This document shows, in pieces, positions 29,597 to 40,523 of a stretch of 64,000 nucleotides of DNA. How positions within the stretch are numbered: position 1 is the first letter of the stretch; each line of letters opens with the position of its first letter. Source of the DNA: Eleftheria terrae (lineage in GTDB: Bacteria > Pseudomonadota > Gammaproteobacteria > Burkholderiales > Burkholderiaceae_C); NCBI RefSeq assembly GCF_030419005.1, contig NZ_CP106951.1:2666001-2730000 (forward strand). Reading direction: 5' to 3'. Made by a program: the position numbers and the translations under genes. Below the pieces are notes generated by a model, which made no database searches, had not been told where the DNA came from, and was given only the letters and a program-made list of their open reading frames with translations.

Positions 29597-29678
29597 TCCC
29601 CGCGGTCCGATTCGAACGGACATGCCACCCGGCGCCGGCTTCCAAGACCGGTGCGTCTGCCAATTCCGCCACGAGGGG
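29597..29678 (-). tRNA. tRNA-Leu-shaped gene with UGG anticodon; degenerate or noncanonical tRNA
   Basis: Minus strand fold: acceptor CCCCTCG with CGCGGGG (one T-C mismatch), TG, D-arm GCG...CGC around GAATTGGCAGA, anticodon stem CCGGT/GCCGG with loop CTTGGAA (anticodon UGG), 13-nt variable arm with GCC/GGC stem (class II), T-arm GTCCG-TTCGAAT-CGGAC, discriminator A followed by CCC instead of CCA. The D-arm and long variable arm are those of tRNA-Leu, yet UGG would read proline codons. Either a decayed tRNA-Leu copy or an unusual tRNA or tRNA-like RNA. D- and T-arms are intact, which argues against old decay. Confidence 0.5.
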
Positions 29679-29699
29679 GCGTTGCGATGCCGGATCCCT

Positions 29700-30377
29700 T
29701 CCTCCCATTGCGGTTGTGCTCGGACGTGAGTGCGGCCCAGCCGCCCAGCACCCTCGCTGCACGACACCGTCTTGCAGCTGCGACGGTGGCGCACCTCCCG
29801 GCCAGCCCCTGCTGAGGGGCGGGTCTGTCAGGCCGGTTAGGTGCGAGCACACCCGCAATGAGATGTCGACACGGTGTTGGAAAACAAACAAGAAGGCCCG
29901 GATCCTCAACGGATGCCGGGCCTCGACGGATCGAGCGCGGAGGGCGGTGCTACTGCACGGAGCCCTCACCCGGACGGGGGCGTCTTCATGGCCGGGCCAG
30001 CCCGCCTGCGGCAGGCCCAGCCCGTGGAACGTTCCCGTGATCGAACTGCGACAGCCCTGTGACACCGCGCACACGGTCGCGTGGCGGCCCTGGCGGGGCA
30101 GCTGGCGTCGAGCGATCGAAAGGCGGGCGGGCATGGGGGGCTTCGCCCGGTTGATGGCAGGGCAGCGTCAAAACGCTGGCTGCCGCCGCTTGCAGCGGCA
30201 CACGGTGTGCTGACCCCGGGAGTCCACCGCAAAGACTGTTAACTACAGCACCGAGCACCGGCTTTCAAATTCTTGCCGCGCGGTGTGCTGGCGGGACGCT
30301 GGCACGGCTGATGCGTCGTCGGAGCTTGTCCGACACGGCGGGGCGAAACCCGCGCGGTCCCTGGAGGTCGTACCCAC
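29700..30377. other. Gene-poor region upstream of the 86-aa ORF
   Basis: No convincing gene. Overlapping noise frames only. The rightward promoter of the small gene at 30378 should lie near its right end, where the sequence becomes AT-richer (30234-30280), but no clear -35/-10 pair was found. Confidence 0.3.
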
Positions 30378-30638
30378 ATGAAAACTGCCTGGTATTCCCC
30401 CCCGAATGCGCGCGATCTCAGCTACGAGATTCGCTATGACGAACAGACCCTGGCTGTGTTCCTGAACGGCACGCTGGTCGAAACCGCCTACTTCGACACC
30501 GACGCGTTGGCGGCCGTGGGCCCGGAGCCGATCCTGGACATCGGCAGGCGCCTGGTCGAACGGCGCCACCCGGCCCCGCAGGCATCGCGCGGCTGGGTGC
30601 TGGCCCGCGACTGGGAACGCGCCAGCCGGCCGCGCTGA
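30378..30638 (+). CDS. Hypothetical protein, 86 aa
   Basis: ATG 30378 with GGAGGT upstream, so translation is plausible. Product MKTAWYSPPNARDLSYEIRYDEQTLAVFLNGTLVETAYFDTDALAAVGPEPILDIGRRLVERRHP... is a small soluble protein of likely beta-alpha make-up. No signal peptide, membrane segment or known motif. Stands alone, rightwards, facing the leftward amino-acid-binding protein gene. Confidence 0.6.
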   Translation: MKTAWYSPPNARDLSYEIRYDEQTLAVFLNGTLVETAYFDTDALAAVGPEPILDIGRRLVERRHPAPQASRGWVLARDWERASRPR

Positions 30639-30767
30639 CGCGGCTCCCACGTCGCACCGATGCAGCGCATGCCGCCGCATCGTGGCGCGCCGCTGCGTCG
30701 CCGCGGTGCTGACGAAAAACTGCGGCGGGCCGCCGGGGCGGCTTCGGGCCAAAGCAGGGGCCGAGGC

Positions 30768-31658
30768 TCAGTAGGGCACCTGGTCCGAGGGGTACTTCCA
30801 GAAGTCCTTCAGCAGGTAGTTCATCGGCAGGCGCAGCACGGTGTTGCTCGGCGGGATGGGCATCTCGAACCACTTCTTGTAGATCTCGTGGATCTCGCGG
30901 GAGTAGATGAGGCGGCGCATCTCCTCGTCGACGATGCGCTTGAACTCGGCGTCGTTGGTTGGCAGCATGAAGGCCAGCGCCTCGACCGAGAGGAACTTGC
31001 CGGTGACCTTGAAGCGGTCGGCATCCTTGCGGGCGGCGATCAGGGCATAGAGCACCACGTCGTCCATGGCGAAGGCATCGGCCTGGCCGGCGGCCACCAT
31101 GTCGAGCGCCTTGGCCTCGCTGTCGGCCTCCAGCACCTGCAGGCCGAGCAGGCGCTCCTGGTTGGCCTGCTTCAATGCGGCCAGCGGGGTGGTGCCCTTG
31201 ACCGACACCACCCGCTTGCCCTGCAGGCCGTCGATGCCCTCGACCGTGCTCGACGCCGGCACCGCGAAGCGGGCACCGGTGACGTAGTGCGGCACGGTGA
31301 AGGCGGCTCGCTTGCGGCGCTCGGCATTGTTGGTGGTGGAGCCGCATTCGATGTCGGCCTTGCCTTCGGTGATGGTGGTGAAGCGGCCGTCGGAACTGAC
31401 CGGCAGGTACTCGGTGCGCAGCGCCGGCTGCTTGAGCTGCTTGCCGATGGCCTCGACCAGGCGCTTGCAGACGTCGATGGAATAGCCGATCGGCCGCTTG
31501 GCGGCATCGAGGTAGGCGAACGGCATGGTCTCGGATTCATGCGCCAGCACCACCGAACCGCGCTTGACGATGCGGTCGATGACAGGGCCCGCGAGGGCGG
31601 TCTGGCTGGTCAGCATGAGGGCAGCCAGCAGGGGGAAGGCACGGGACTGTTGGAACAT
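30768..31658 (-). CDS. Periplasmic amino-acid-binding protein (GltI-like, SBP family 3)
   Basis: 296 residues. ATG 31658 gives a good signal peptide, MFQQSRAFPLLAALMLTSQTALAG. The mature part is a family-3 solute-binding protein: GSVVLAHESETMPFAYLDAAKRPIGYSIDVCKRLVEAIG, then GRFTTITEGKADIECGSTTNNAERRKRAAFTVPHYVTGARF, typical of glutamate/aspartate binders. It ends with NYLLKDFWKYPSDQVPY. No permease or ATPase genes are adjacent, so it must work with a transporter elsewhere or act as an orphan. It is divergent from the guanine deaminase gene across a region with two palindromes. Confidence 0.87.
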   Translation of the reverse strand: MFQQSRAFPLLAALMLTSQTALAGPVIDRIVKRGSVVLAHESETMPFAYLDAAKRPIGYSIDVCKRLVEAIGKQLKQPALRTEYLPVSSDGRFTTITEGKADIECGSTTNNAERRKRAAFTVPHYVTGARFAVPASSTVEGIDGLQGKRVVSVKGTTPLAALKQANQERLLGLQVLEADSEAKALDMVAAGQADAFAMDDVVLYALIAARKDADRFKVTGKFLSVEALAFMLPTNDAEFKRIVDEEMRRLIYSREIHEIYKKWFEMPIPPSNTVLRLPMNYLLKDFWKYPSDQVPY

Positions 31659-31774
31659 GGGGCACTCTCGACGGCACGAGGAGGGGATACCGGGATCGGA
31701 CTCGGGCGGCGACACCTCGTCACTGTCTGCCGGCCCTGCACCGTCACATTGTGCCGGCCCGGCGCCAGGCGCCC

Positions 31775-31790
31775 CCGGACCATGGTCCGG
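31775..31790. promoter_or_regulatory. 16-bp perfect palindrome in a divergent promoter region
   Basis: CCGGACCATGGTCCGG, perfectly symmetric, 117 bp upstream of the GltI-like gene and 272 bp upstream of the guanine deaminase gene. Candidate operator; regulator unknown. Confidence 0.4.
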
Positions 31791-31956
31791 CCCGGGTGGA
31801 TGCGTTCCTGCCGCCCCGTCGCGGCGGCAACGGCTCTGCAGTCACAGCAATTCCGGTACCCGAGGCAGGCGCCGGCCCACGGGTAAGGCAGCCCCCTGCG
31901 CCAGCCCGGAAGCTCCCCCTCCGCGGCGGCGCCCGGCCGCGGGCCGGCCCTGCGCC

Positions 31957-31971
31957 ATTCCACCGTGGAAT
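31957..31971. promoter_or_regulatory. ATTCCAC-C-GTGGAAT inverted repeat upstream of guanine deaminase
   Basis: Perfect 7-bp arms around one base, 92 bp upstream of the GTG start at 32063, in an otherwise gene-free stretch (31659-32062). Position and symmetry suit a repressor or activator site for the deaminase. Confidence 0.4.
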
Positions 31972-32062
31972 ACCGCTTATTCGCCCGCTGCGCTTCCGGC
32001 CTGCCTGGGCCGACCCGACGATACGCCAGCCTTCTTTCACTGCTAAATGAAAAGGAACACAG

Positions 32063-33592
32063 GTGTACAAGCGCTTCCACTTTGCCCCTGCCGCCTCGCC
32101 CAGCCTGCCTGCAGGCCGGCGGCGCCTGTCCACCGCTGCCCGTGCACTGCGGGCTCTTGCATTGCGCGGCGCCGCCCTGGCGGCGGCCGCCCTGCTGGGC
32201 ACCGCGGTGGCCGCCCAGCCACGCGCGGCGCAGGCCGGCACGGTGGCCTACCGCGGCTCGGTGCTGCACTTCCTCGACGACCCGGCTCGCAGCGCCCGCG
32301 CCTATGAGTACCACGAGGACGGCGTGCTGCTGGTGCGCGACGGCAAGGTGCTGGCCGTCGGGCCGGCGGCCGAGCTGCTGCGCAGCCACCGGCCGGACCG
32401 GGTGGTGGACCACGGCGGCCGCCTGATCCTGCCCGGCTTCATCGACACGCACGTGCACTATCCGCAGACGCAGATGATCGGCTCCTTCGGCGAGGAGCTG
32501 CTGAAGTGGCTCGACACCTACACCTTCCCCACCGAAGGGCAGTTCAAGGACCCGGCCCATGCCGCCCGGGTGGCCCGTACCTTCGTCGACGAGCTGCTGC
32601 GCAACGGCACCACCACCGCGCTGGTGTTCGGCACGGTGCATCCGCAGTCGGTGGACGCGCTGTTCTCGCAGGCGCGCTCGCACAACCTGCGGCTGGTGGC
32701 CGGCAAAGTGATGATGGACCGCAATGCGCCGGACTACCTGCTCGACACGGCCGAGTCGTCCTATGCCGAGTCGAAGGCGCTGATCCAGAAGTGGCACGGC
32801 CAGGGCCGGTTGCTGTATGCGGTGACGCCGCGCTTCGCCCCCACCTCCACGCCGGCCCAGCTGCAGGCCGCGGGGCGCCTGCTGCAGGAGTACCCGGACG
32901 TCTACATGCACACCCATGTCTCGGAAAACCGCGGCGAGGTGGCCTGGGTGAAGTCGCTGTTCCCGGACGCCAGCGGCTACCTCGACGTCTACAACCGCTT
33001 CGGCCTGTCGCGCAAGCGCTCGGTCTACGCGCACGGCGTGCACCTGCAGGACCAGGAGTTCGCCTCGTTGGCAGCCAGCGGCGCCGCCATCGCCTTCTGC
33101 CCGACCTCCAACCTCTTCCTCGGCAGCGGGCTGTTCGACCTGCAGAAAGCCGAGCAGCACCAGGTCGCCGTGGGCCTGGGCACCGATGTGGGCGGCGGCA
33201 CCAGCTTCTCGCTGCTGCGCACGATGGGCGAGGCCTACAAGGTGACGCAGCTGCACAAGGCCTTCACCGACACGCCGGAGGCCCGCCGCCCGCTGACGCC
33301 CCTCAAGAGCTACTACCTGGCCACGCTCGGTGGTGCGCGGGCACTGGGGCTGGAGGACCGCATCGGCAGCTTCCGCGCCGGCAACGAGGCCGACTTCATC
33401 GTGCTGGACCCGAACGCCACGCCGCTGATGCGCTTCCGCATGGAACGGGCCAAGACGCTGGAAGACCGGTTGTTCGTGTTGCAGACGCTGGGGGACGACC
33501 GCAACGTCGAAGCCACCTACGTCATGGGGCGGCGCTGGAGCGCTCCGGAATCGCGGCAGCAGCATCGGCAGGCGCAAGTGCACCCGCATTGA
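32063..33592 (+). CDS. guaD: Guanine deaminase with N-terminal export signal
   Basis: 509-residue amidohydrolase converting guanine to xanthine. Metal ligands: HVH in FIDTHVHYPQTQMIGSFGEELLKWLDTYTFPTE (H130, H132), then TRFAPTST-like, HTHVSENRGEV, AHGVHL and GLGTDVGGGTSFSLL. GTG 32063 has AAAGGAA about eight bases upstream, so the N-terminus is likely real. That N-terminus is odd: residues 1-58 hold an arginine-rich start with RRR at 19-21, a hydrophobic helix (about 32-51) and AQA, i.e. a Sec- or Tat-type signal. Guanine deaminases are normally cytoplasmic. The last 71 bp overlap the convergent LysR gene. It starts the purine pathway feeding XdhABC. Confidence 0.88.
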   Translation: MYKRFHFAPAASPSLPAGRRRLSTAARALRALALRGAALAAAALLGTAVAAQPRAAQAGTVAYRGSVLHFLDDPARSARAYEYHEDGVLLVRDGKVLAVGPAAELLRSHRPDRVVDHGGRLILPGFIDTHVHYPQTQMIGSFGEELLKWLDTYTFPTEGQFKDPAHAARVARTFVDELLRNGTTTALVFGTVHPQSVDALFSQARSHNLRLVAGKVMMDRNAPDYLLDTAESSYAESKALIQKWHGQGRLLYAVTPRFAPTSTPAQLQAAGRLLQEYPDVYMHTHVSENRGEVAWVKSLFPDASGYLDVYNRFGLSRKRSVYAHGVHLQDQEFASLAASGAAIAFCPTSNLFLGSGLFDLQKAEQHQVAVGLGTDVGGGTSFSLLRTMGEAYKVTQLHKAFTDTPEARRPLTPLKSYYLATLGGARALGLEDRIGSFRAGNEADFIVLDPNATPLMRFRMERAKTLEDRLFVLQTLGDDRNVEATYVMGRRWSAPESRQQHRQAQVHPH

Positions 33593-34505
33593 GGCCGCGG
33601 CCCGGCGCCGGGGCCAGCCCCGGCGTCAGCTCGGATTGAAGAAAGCGCACCAGCGCGGCCACTTTGGCCGGCAGCAGCCGGGGCGATGGAAACACCGCAT
33701 GCACCGGCTGCGGTGGCGGCCGCCAGCCGGGCAGCACCCGGCGCAGCGTGCCGTCGCGCCAGCCGGCCTCGGCCAGGCAGTCGGGCAGCAGCGCATAGCC
33801 CATGCCCGCCTGCGCGGCGGCCAGCACCGCATAGAGGTCGTTGCTGCGCAGCACGGCCCGCACCGGCACCGCCTGCTGGCGCCCGCCGGCATCCGCCAGG
33901 CGCCAGATGTCGTCGCCCTGCACGCTGCTGTAGACGATGCAGGGGCGGCTGCCCAGCTCGCGCGGCGACAGCAGCGGCGGCCCCTGCTGCAGCAGGGCCG
34001 GCGCCGCCAGCACCGACCAGGGGTTCCAACCCAGCGGGCGGGCGCCGAGTGCCGAATCGTGCAGGCGGCCGAGCCGCACGGCGACGTCCACGCCCTGCTC
34101 CACCAGGTCCACGTAGCGGTCTTCCAGCCGCAGGTCGAGCCGCAGCTGCGGATGCTGCTGCATGAACCGCAGCAGCCGCGGCATCAGCACCTGGCGGCCA
34201 AAGGCCACCGAGGCGCTGACACGCAGGCTGCCGCTCAGGCCGGTCTGCAGCAGGGTGGCCAGGTTGTGGGCCTCGTCCAGCTGGCGCTGGATGAGCTTGC
34301 ATTGCTCGTAGTAGGCCAGCCCCACTTCGGTGGGCGTGACACCGCGGGTGCTGCGGTGCAGCAGGCGCGCCTGCAGCTGGGCCTCCAGCGCCGCCACATG
34401 CTTGGTGGCGGTAGGCTGGGTCAGCCCGAGGTCGGCCGACGCCCGCGAGAGGCTGCGCGTCTCGACGACGCGGATGAACAGCTGCATGCCCAGCATGCGG
34501 TCCAT
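33522..34505 (-). CDS. LysR-family transcriptional regulator
   Basis: 327 residues. HTH at 1-60 (MDRMLGMQLFIRVVETRSLSRASADLGLTQPTATKHVAALEAQLQARLLHRSTRGVTPTEVG), substrate domain of the CrgA/DmlR type (SGSLRVSASVAFGRQVLMPRLLRFMQQHPQLRLDLRLEDRYVDLVEQGVDVAVRLG). A non-conserved Ala/Pro-rich tail of about 35 residues reaches into the 3' end of guaD on the other strand. It starts 7 bp after xdhC and is probably the last gene of the xdhABC transcript. Confidence 0.85.
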   Translation of the reverse strand: MDRMLGMQLFIRVVETRSLSRASADLGLTQPTATKHVAALEAQLQARLLHRSTRGVTPTEVGLAYYEQCKLIQRQLDEAHNLATLLQTGLSGSLRVSASVAFGRQVLMPRLLRFMQQHPQLRLDLRLEDRYVDLVEQGVDVAVRLGRLHDSALGARPLGWNPWSVLAAPALLQQGPPLLSPRELGSRPCIVYSSVQGDDIWRLADAGGRQQAVPVRAVLRSNDLYAVLAAAQAGMGYALLPDCLAEAGWRDGTLRRVLPGWRPPPQPVHAVFPSPRLLPAKVAALVRFLQSELTPGLAPAPGRGLNAGALAPADAAAAIPERSSAAP

Positions 34506-34512
34506 GGCCGGC

Positions 34513-35361
34513 CTAGGGGTTCAGGGCCAGGCGGGCGGACCTTGCCGGCCGCGTCGCTGCAGCCGCCTCCGCCTGCTGCAGCAGCTGCGCCACCACCGAC
34601 ACCGCGATGACCTCCGGCTCCTTGCCGGCAATGCCCGGCACGCCGATGGGACACGTCAGGCGCGCCAGGGCTGCGGCCGGCACGCCGCGCGCCTCGAAGC
34701 GATGCAGGAAGCGGGCGCGCTTCGTCCTGGAGCCGATGAGGCCCAGGTAGCCGAAGTCGCCACGCCGCAGCACCGCCTCGGTGATGCGGGCATCGAGGTC
34801 GTGGCTGTGCGTCAGCACCAGGTAGAAGCCGCCCGGCGGCGCCAGCGCAACCTCGCCTTCGACCGCCTCCACACACACCGCCTCCACATGCGGCGGCAGC
34901 GGCCCGGCGGGAAATTCCGCTTCGCGCTCGTCGATCCACTGCACCCGGCAGTCCAGCCCCGCCAGCAGCGCGACGATGGCCCGGCCGACATGGCCAGCGC
35001 CATAGAGCTGCAGGTGGAAGCGCGGCGGCGGCAGCGCCCAGCCGTCCAGCAGCGGCCGCGCCAGCCGGGCCAGGCGCAGCGTCACCGCGCCACCACAGCA
35101 CTGGCCCAGCGCCGGGCCGAGCGGGAAGTGCCGCTCCAGCGGCTCGGGCAGGCCGCCCTGCAGGCAGGCGCGCGCCAGCTCGATGGCCTGCAGCTCGAGG
35201 TGGCCGCCGCCGATGGTGCCGGCCACCGCGCCTGCAGCCACCAGCATGCGCGTGCCGGCCTCGCGCGGCACCGAGCCGCGGGTGGCCACCACCTCCACCA
35301 CCACGGCCGGCAGGCCGGCCGCCAGCCACTGTTCGGCGGTGCTGCGCAGAGCGGTGCTCAT
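34513..35361 (-). CDS. xdhC: Xanthine dehydrogenase accessory protein XdhC
   Basis: 282 residues. Inserts sulfurated molybdenum cofactor into XdhB. N-terminal XdhC/CoxI segment VVEVVATRGSVPREAGTRMLVAAGAVAGTIGGGHLE and LGQCCGGAV; C-terminal Rossmann-like domain LYGAGHVGRAIVALLAGLDCRVQWIDERE and FGYLGLIGSRTKRARFLHRF. ATG 35361 follows the MxxEPGGRP stretch 16 bp after xdhB. Third gene of xdhABC. Confidence 0.92.
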   Translation of the reverse strand: MSTALRSTAEQWLAAGLPAVVVEVVATRGSVPREAGTRMLVAAGAVAGTIGGGHLELQAIELARACLQGGLPEPLERHFPLGPALGQCCGGAVTLRLARLARPLLDGWALPPPRFHLQLYGAGHVGRAIVALLAGLDCRVQWIDEREAEFPAGPLPPHVEAVCVEAVEGEVALAPPGGFYLVLTHSHDLDARITEAVLRRGDFGYLGLIGSRTKRARFLHRFEARGVPAAALARLTCPIGVPGIAGKEPEVIAVSVVAQLLQQAEAAAATRPARSARLALNP

Positions 35362-35377
35362 CGGGCGGCCTCCGGGC

Positions 35378-37752
35378 TCATGCGGCTGCGTCCAGCGCGG
35401 CATGCACCGCATCGATGGCATCCAGCACCGCCTCGGCAGTGGCCGGCGCGCGCAGCGGCGGGCAGACCCGGTGGCCGCCCACTGCCGACACCGCGTCGCG
35501 GATGGCGAGGAAGACCGAGAACGGCAGCAGGAGCGGCGGTTCGCCCACCGCCTTGGAGCGGTGGATGCTGTCCTCGGCATTGCAGTTGTCGAACAGCCGC
35601 ACGTCAAACACCGGCGGGCAGTCGTTGGCGGTGGGGATCTTGTAGGTGCTGGGCGCGTGGGTGCTCAGCCGGCCGGTGGACGGATGCCACACCAGCTCCT
35701 CCGTCGTCAGCCAGCCCATGCCCTGGATGAAGGCCCCCTCGACCTGGCCGATGTCGATGGCCGGGTTGATCGAGCGCCCCACGTCGTGCAGCACGTCCGC
35801 CCGCAGCAGCTTGGACTCGCCAGTCAGCGTGTCGATCACCACCTCGCTCACCGCCGCGCCGTAGGCGTAGTAGTAGAAGGGCCGGCCCTGCAGCGTGTCG
35901 GGGTTCCAGTAGAGCCCCGGCGTGGCATAGAAGCCGTCGGACCACAGCTGCACGCGGGCCTCGTAGGCGCTGCGCGCGAGCACGCAGAAGTCGACCACCT
36001 GGCCGCCGGCGTGCACCTCGTTGTGCAGGAAGCGCACCTCCGCTGGCGCCACGCCGTATCGCTGGGCCGCATGCTGGGCCAGCCGTTCGCGCACGGTGCG
36101 GGCGGCCGCCTGCGCGGCCTTGCCGTTCAGGTCGCTGCCGGTGGAGGCGGCGGTGGCCGAGGTGTTGGCCACCTTGCTGGTGTCGGTGGCGCTCACGCGC
36201 ACCCGGTCCAGGCTCAGGCCCAGCTCGTGCGCCACCACCTGGGCCACCTTGGTGTTCAGGCCCTGGCCCATCTCGGTGCCGCCATGGTTCACCAGCACGC
36301 TGCCGTCGTTGTAGACGTGCACCAGCGCGCCGGCCTGGTTCAGGTGCGGCACGTTGAAGGAGATGCCGAACTTCACGGGCGTGAGCGCCAGGCCCTTCTT
36401 GAGCACCGGGCTGGTGGCGTTGAAGGCGTCGATGGCCGCGCGCCGGCCGGCATAGTCGGCCCGCTCGGCAAGTTCGGCCACCAGGCGGTGGATGACGTTG
36501 TCCTCCACCGTCTGGCCGTAGGGCGTGACGTTGCGCTCGCCCACGCCGTAGAAGTTGGCACGGCGCACCTCCAGCGCGTCCTTGCCCAGGCGGCGGGCCA
36601 CCGAGTCGAGGATGTACTCGATGGCGATCGCCCCCTGCGGGCCGCCAAAGCCGCGGAAGGCGGTGTTGCTCTGCGTGTTGGTGCGGGCGCTGTAGCCGTG
36701 CAGGGCCACGTCGGGCAACCAGTAGGCATTGTCGAAGTGGCACAGCGCGCGCGTCATCACCGCCGACGAGAGGTCGGCCGAATAGCCGGCCCGCGACACC
36801 ATGTCGATCTCCGCGCCCAGCACCCGGCCCTCCTCGTCGAAGCCCACCTCGTACTCGTAGTGGAAGCAGTGGCGGCGGCCGGTGATCATGAAGTCGTCGT
36901 CGCGGTCCGGCCGCAGCTTGACCGGCCGGCGCAGGCGCGCCGCGGCCACCGCGGCAATGCAGGCGAACACGGCCGACTGCGACTCCTTGCCACCAAAGCC
37001 GCCCCCCATGCGGCGACACTCCACCAGCACATGGTGGGAGGACAGGCCCAGTGCGTGCGCCACCAGCAGCTGCATCTCGCTGGGATGCTGGGTGGAGCAG
37101 TGGATGCGCAGGCCCTGGTTCTCGGTGGGGATGGCGTAGGAGATCTGGCCTTCGAGGTAGAACTGCTCCTGCCCGCCCACCTGCAGCCGGCCTTTCAGCC
37201 GGTGCGGCGCGGCCGCGATGGCGGCCCGCGCATCGCCGCGCACCAGGTGCTTGGGCGGCACCACGTACTGCCCGGCCGCATGCGCCGCCTCGGGCGTCAG
37301 CAGCGCCGGCAGCGGCTCGATCTGCAGCACCTGGCGGGCCAGCGCGGCGGCGCGACGCGCGGCATCGCGGTCGGTCGCGATCACGGCGAACACGGGCTGC
37401 CCGAGGTAGTGCACCTCGCCGTCAGCCAGGATGGGGTCGTCATGCACCACCGGCCCGCAGTTGTTCTCGCCCGGGATGTCGGCCGCGGTCAGCACCGCCA
37501 CCACGCCGGGGCAGCGCCGCAGCGCCTGCAAGTCGATGCCCAGCAGCCGGCCATGCGCCACCGGCGACAGGCCCAGCGCCGCATGCAGGGTGCCGGCCAG
37601 CTCGGGCAGGTCGTCGGTGTAGGGGGCGGCGCCGCTCACGTGCAGCTGGGCCGACTCGTGCGGCAGGGCCCAGGCCACCACACCGGCCGGTGCAGCCGCC
37701 TCGGGGCGGGTGTCGGGCGGCGGCTGCCGCAGGAAGGCTTCGACTTGCTGGT

Positions 37753-37756
<4 letters not shown>
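35378..37756 (-). CDS. xdhB: Xanthine dehydrogenase, molybdopterin-binding subunit
   Basis: 792 residues, large subunit oxidising hypoxanthine and xanthine to urate. Conserved features: TDDLPELAGTLHAALGLSPVAHGRL, GGQEQFYLEGQ, MGGGFGGKESQ, FRGFGGPQG, GTEMGQGLNTKVAQVVA and KAVGEPPLLL with the catalytic Glu near the C-terminus. GTG 37756 overlaps the xdhA stop by 4 bp (GTGA), so translation is coupled. Cytoplasmic, pairs with XdhA. Confidence 0.94.
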
Positions 37757-39420
<1,664 letters not shown>

Positions 39421-39510
39421 GGGGCAGGCCGTGGGGGAATGCCTCAACAGTACTCTTCAGCGGCCGTTGTGGCATACGCCTTCGTTCATGTCTGATATAA
39501 ACGGCGCCCC

Positions 39511-40464
39511 ATGTCCAAGCGCGCCCCCTTCGACAAGATCGAGCTGCAACTGGTGCGGGTGCTGCACACCCTGCTCAGCGAGGGCAGCGTCTCGCGGGCG
39601 GCCGTGCAGCTGCAGACCAGCCAGCCCGCCATCAGCGCCCAGCTGCGCCGCCTGCGCGAGTTGATCGGCGACCCGCTGCTGGTGCGCTCCGGCCACGGCA
39701 TGGTGCCCACCGCGGTGGCCCTGCAGCTGCGCGAGCCGGCCGCCGCCCTGCTGCACCACGCCGACACCCTGTTCGGCGCGCGCGCGGAGGGCCTGGCCTT
39801 TGATGCGGCCAGCAGCCGGCTGACCTTCCGCATTGCCGCCAGCGACTACCTGGACCCGCTGTTCCTGCCCGAGCTGGTGGTGCGCCTGCGCGAGGCGGCG
39901 CCCGAGGTGACGCTGGAGATCCTGCCGCTCAGCGGCGACTTCGACTACCGGCGCGCGCTGGCCCGCGGCGAGGTGGACCTGGTGGTGGGCAACTGGCTGG
40001 CGCCGCCCGGCGAGCTGCACCTGGGACGGCTGCTGAGCGACGAGATCGTCTGCCTGGTGGCGGCCGACCATCCGGCCGCCCGCAGCCCCAGGACCTGGAC
40101 CGCCGAGCGCTACCTGGCCAGCGCCCATGTGGCACCTACGCCCCTGAGCGCCGGCACGCCGGGCGTCATCGACGACTACCTGGCCACCCAGGGCATGACC
40201 CGCCCCATCGCCGTGCGCAGCCCCGGCTTCGGCCTGATCCCGCCGATGGTGGCCCGCTCCCGGCTGGTGCTGACCACCGGGCGGCTGTTCTGCAGCCGCT
40301 ACCTCGACACGCTGCCGGTGCGCATCGTGCGCTGCCCGGTGGAGTTCCCGCCCCTCACCTACTACCAGCTGTGGCACGACCTGAGCCACCGCTCGGCCGC
40401 CGGCGTGTGGCTGCGCGGCCAGGTGCGCGAGACGGCCAAGCGGCTGGCCGGGCGCGGGGTGTGA
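39511..40464 (+). CDS. LysR-family regulator, probable xdh regulator
   Basis: 317 residues. HTH in IELQLVRVLHTLLSEGSVSRAAVQLQTSQPAISAQLRRLRELIGDPLLVRSGHGMVPT; the GDPLLVR form belongs to the NodD/LinR-like LysR group. Effector domain LTFRIAASDYLDPLFLPELVVRLREAAPEVTLEILPLSGDFDYRRALARGEVDLVVGNW. Divergent from xdhA with a 90-bp shared promoter region, the standard layout for a LysR protein and its target. The effector may be a purine; inferred. Confidence 0.86.
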   Translation: MSKRAPFDKIELQLVRVLHTLLSEGSVSRAAVQLQTSQPAISAQLRRLRELIGDPLLVRSGHGMVPTAVALQLREPAAALLHHADTLFGARAEGLAFDAASSRLTFRIAASDYLDPLFLPELVVRLREAAPEVTLEILPLSGDFDYRRALARGEVDLVVGNWLAPPGELHLGRLLSDEIVCLVAADHPAARSPRTWTAERYLASAHVAPTPLSAGTPGVIDDYLATQGMTRPIAVRSPGFGLIPPMVARSRLVLTTGRLFCSRYLDTLPVRIVRCPVEFPPLTYYQLWHDLSHRSAAGVWLRGQVRETAKRLAGRGV

Positions 40465-40523
40465 GGCGCGCGCTGCGGTGCCTGCCTGCCGCTTCCCCGG
40501 GGCGGCCGGCGGCTCCCGCGTGC

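Noticed and set aside
29270..30134. Minus-strand ORFs containing WRNWQTHR or AELADAP-like peptides
   Set aside because: These are translations of the tRNA-like gene at 29597-29678, a well-known source of false proteins.
34330..35730. Plus-strand ORFs opposite xdhC/xdhB
   Set aside because: Antisense shadows; low-complexity Arg/Ala/Pro-rich products with no family pattern.
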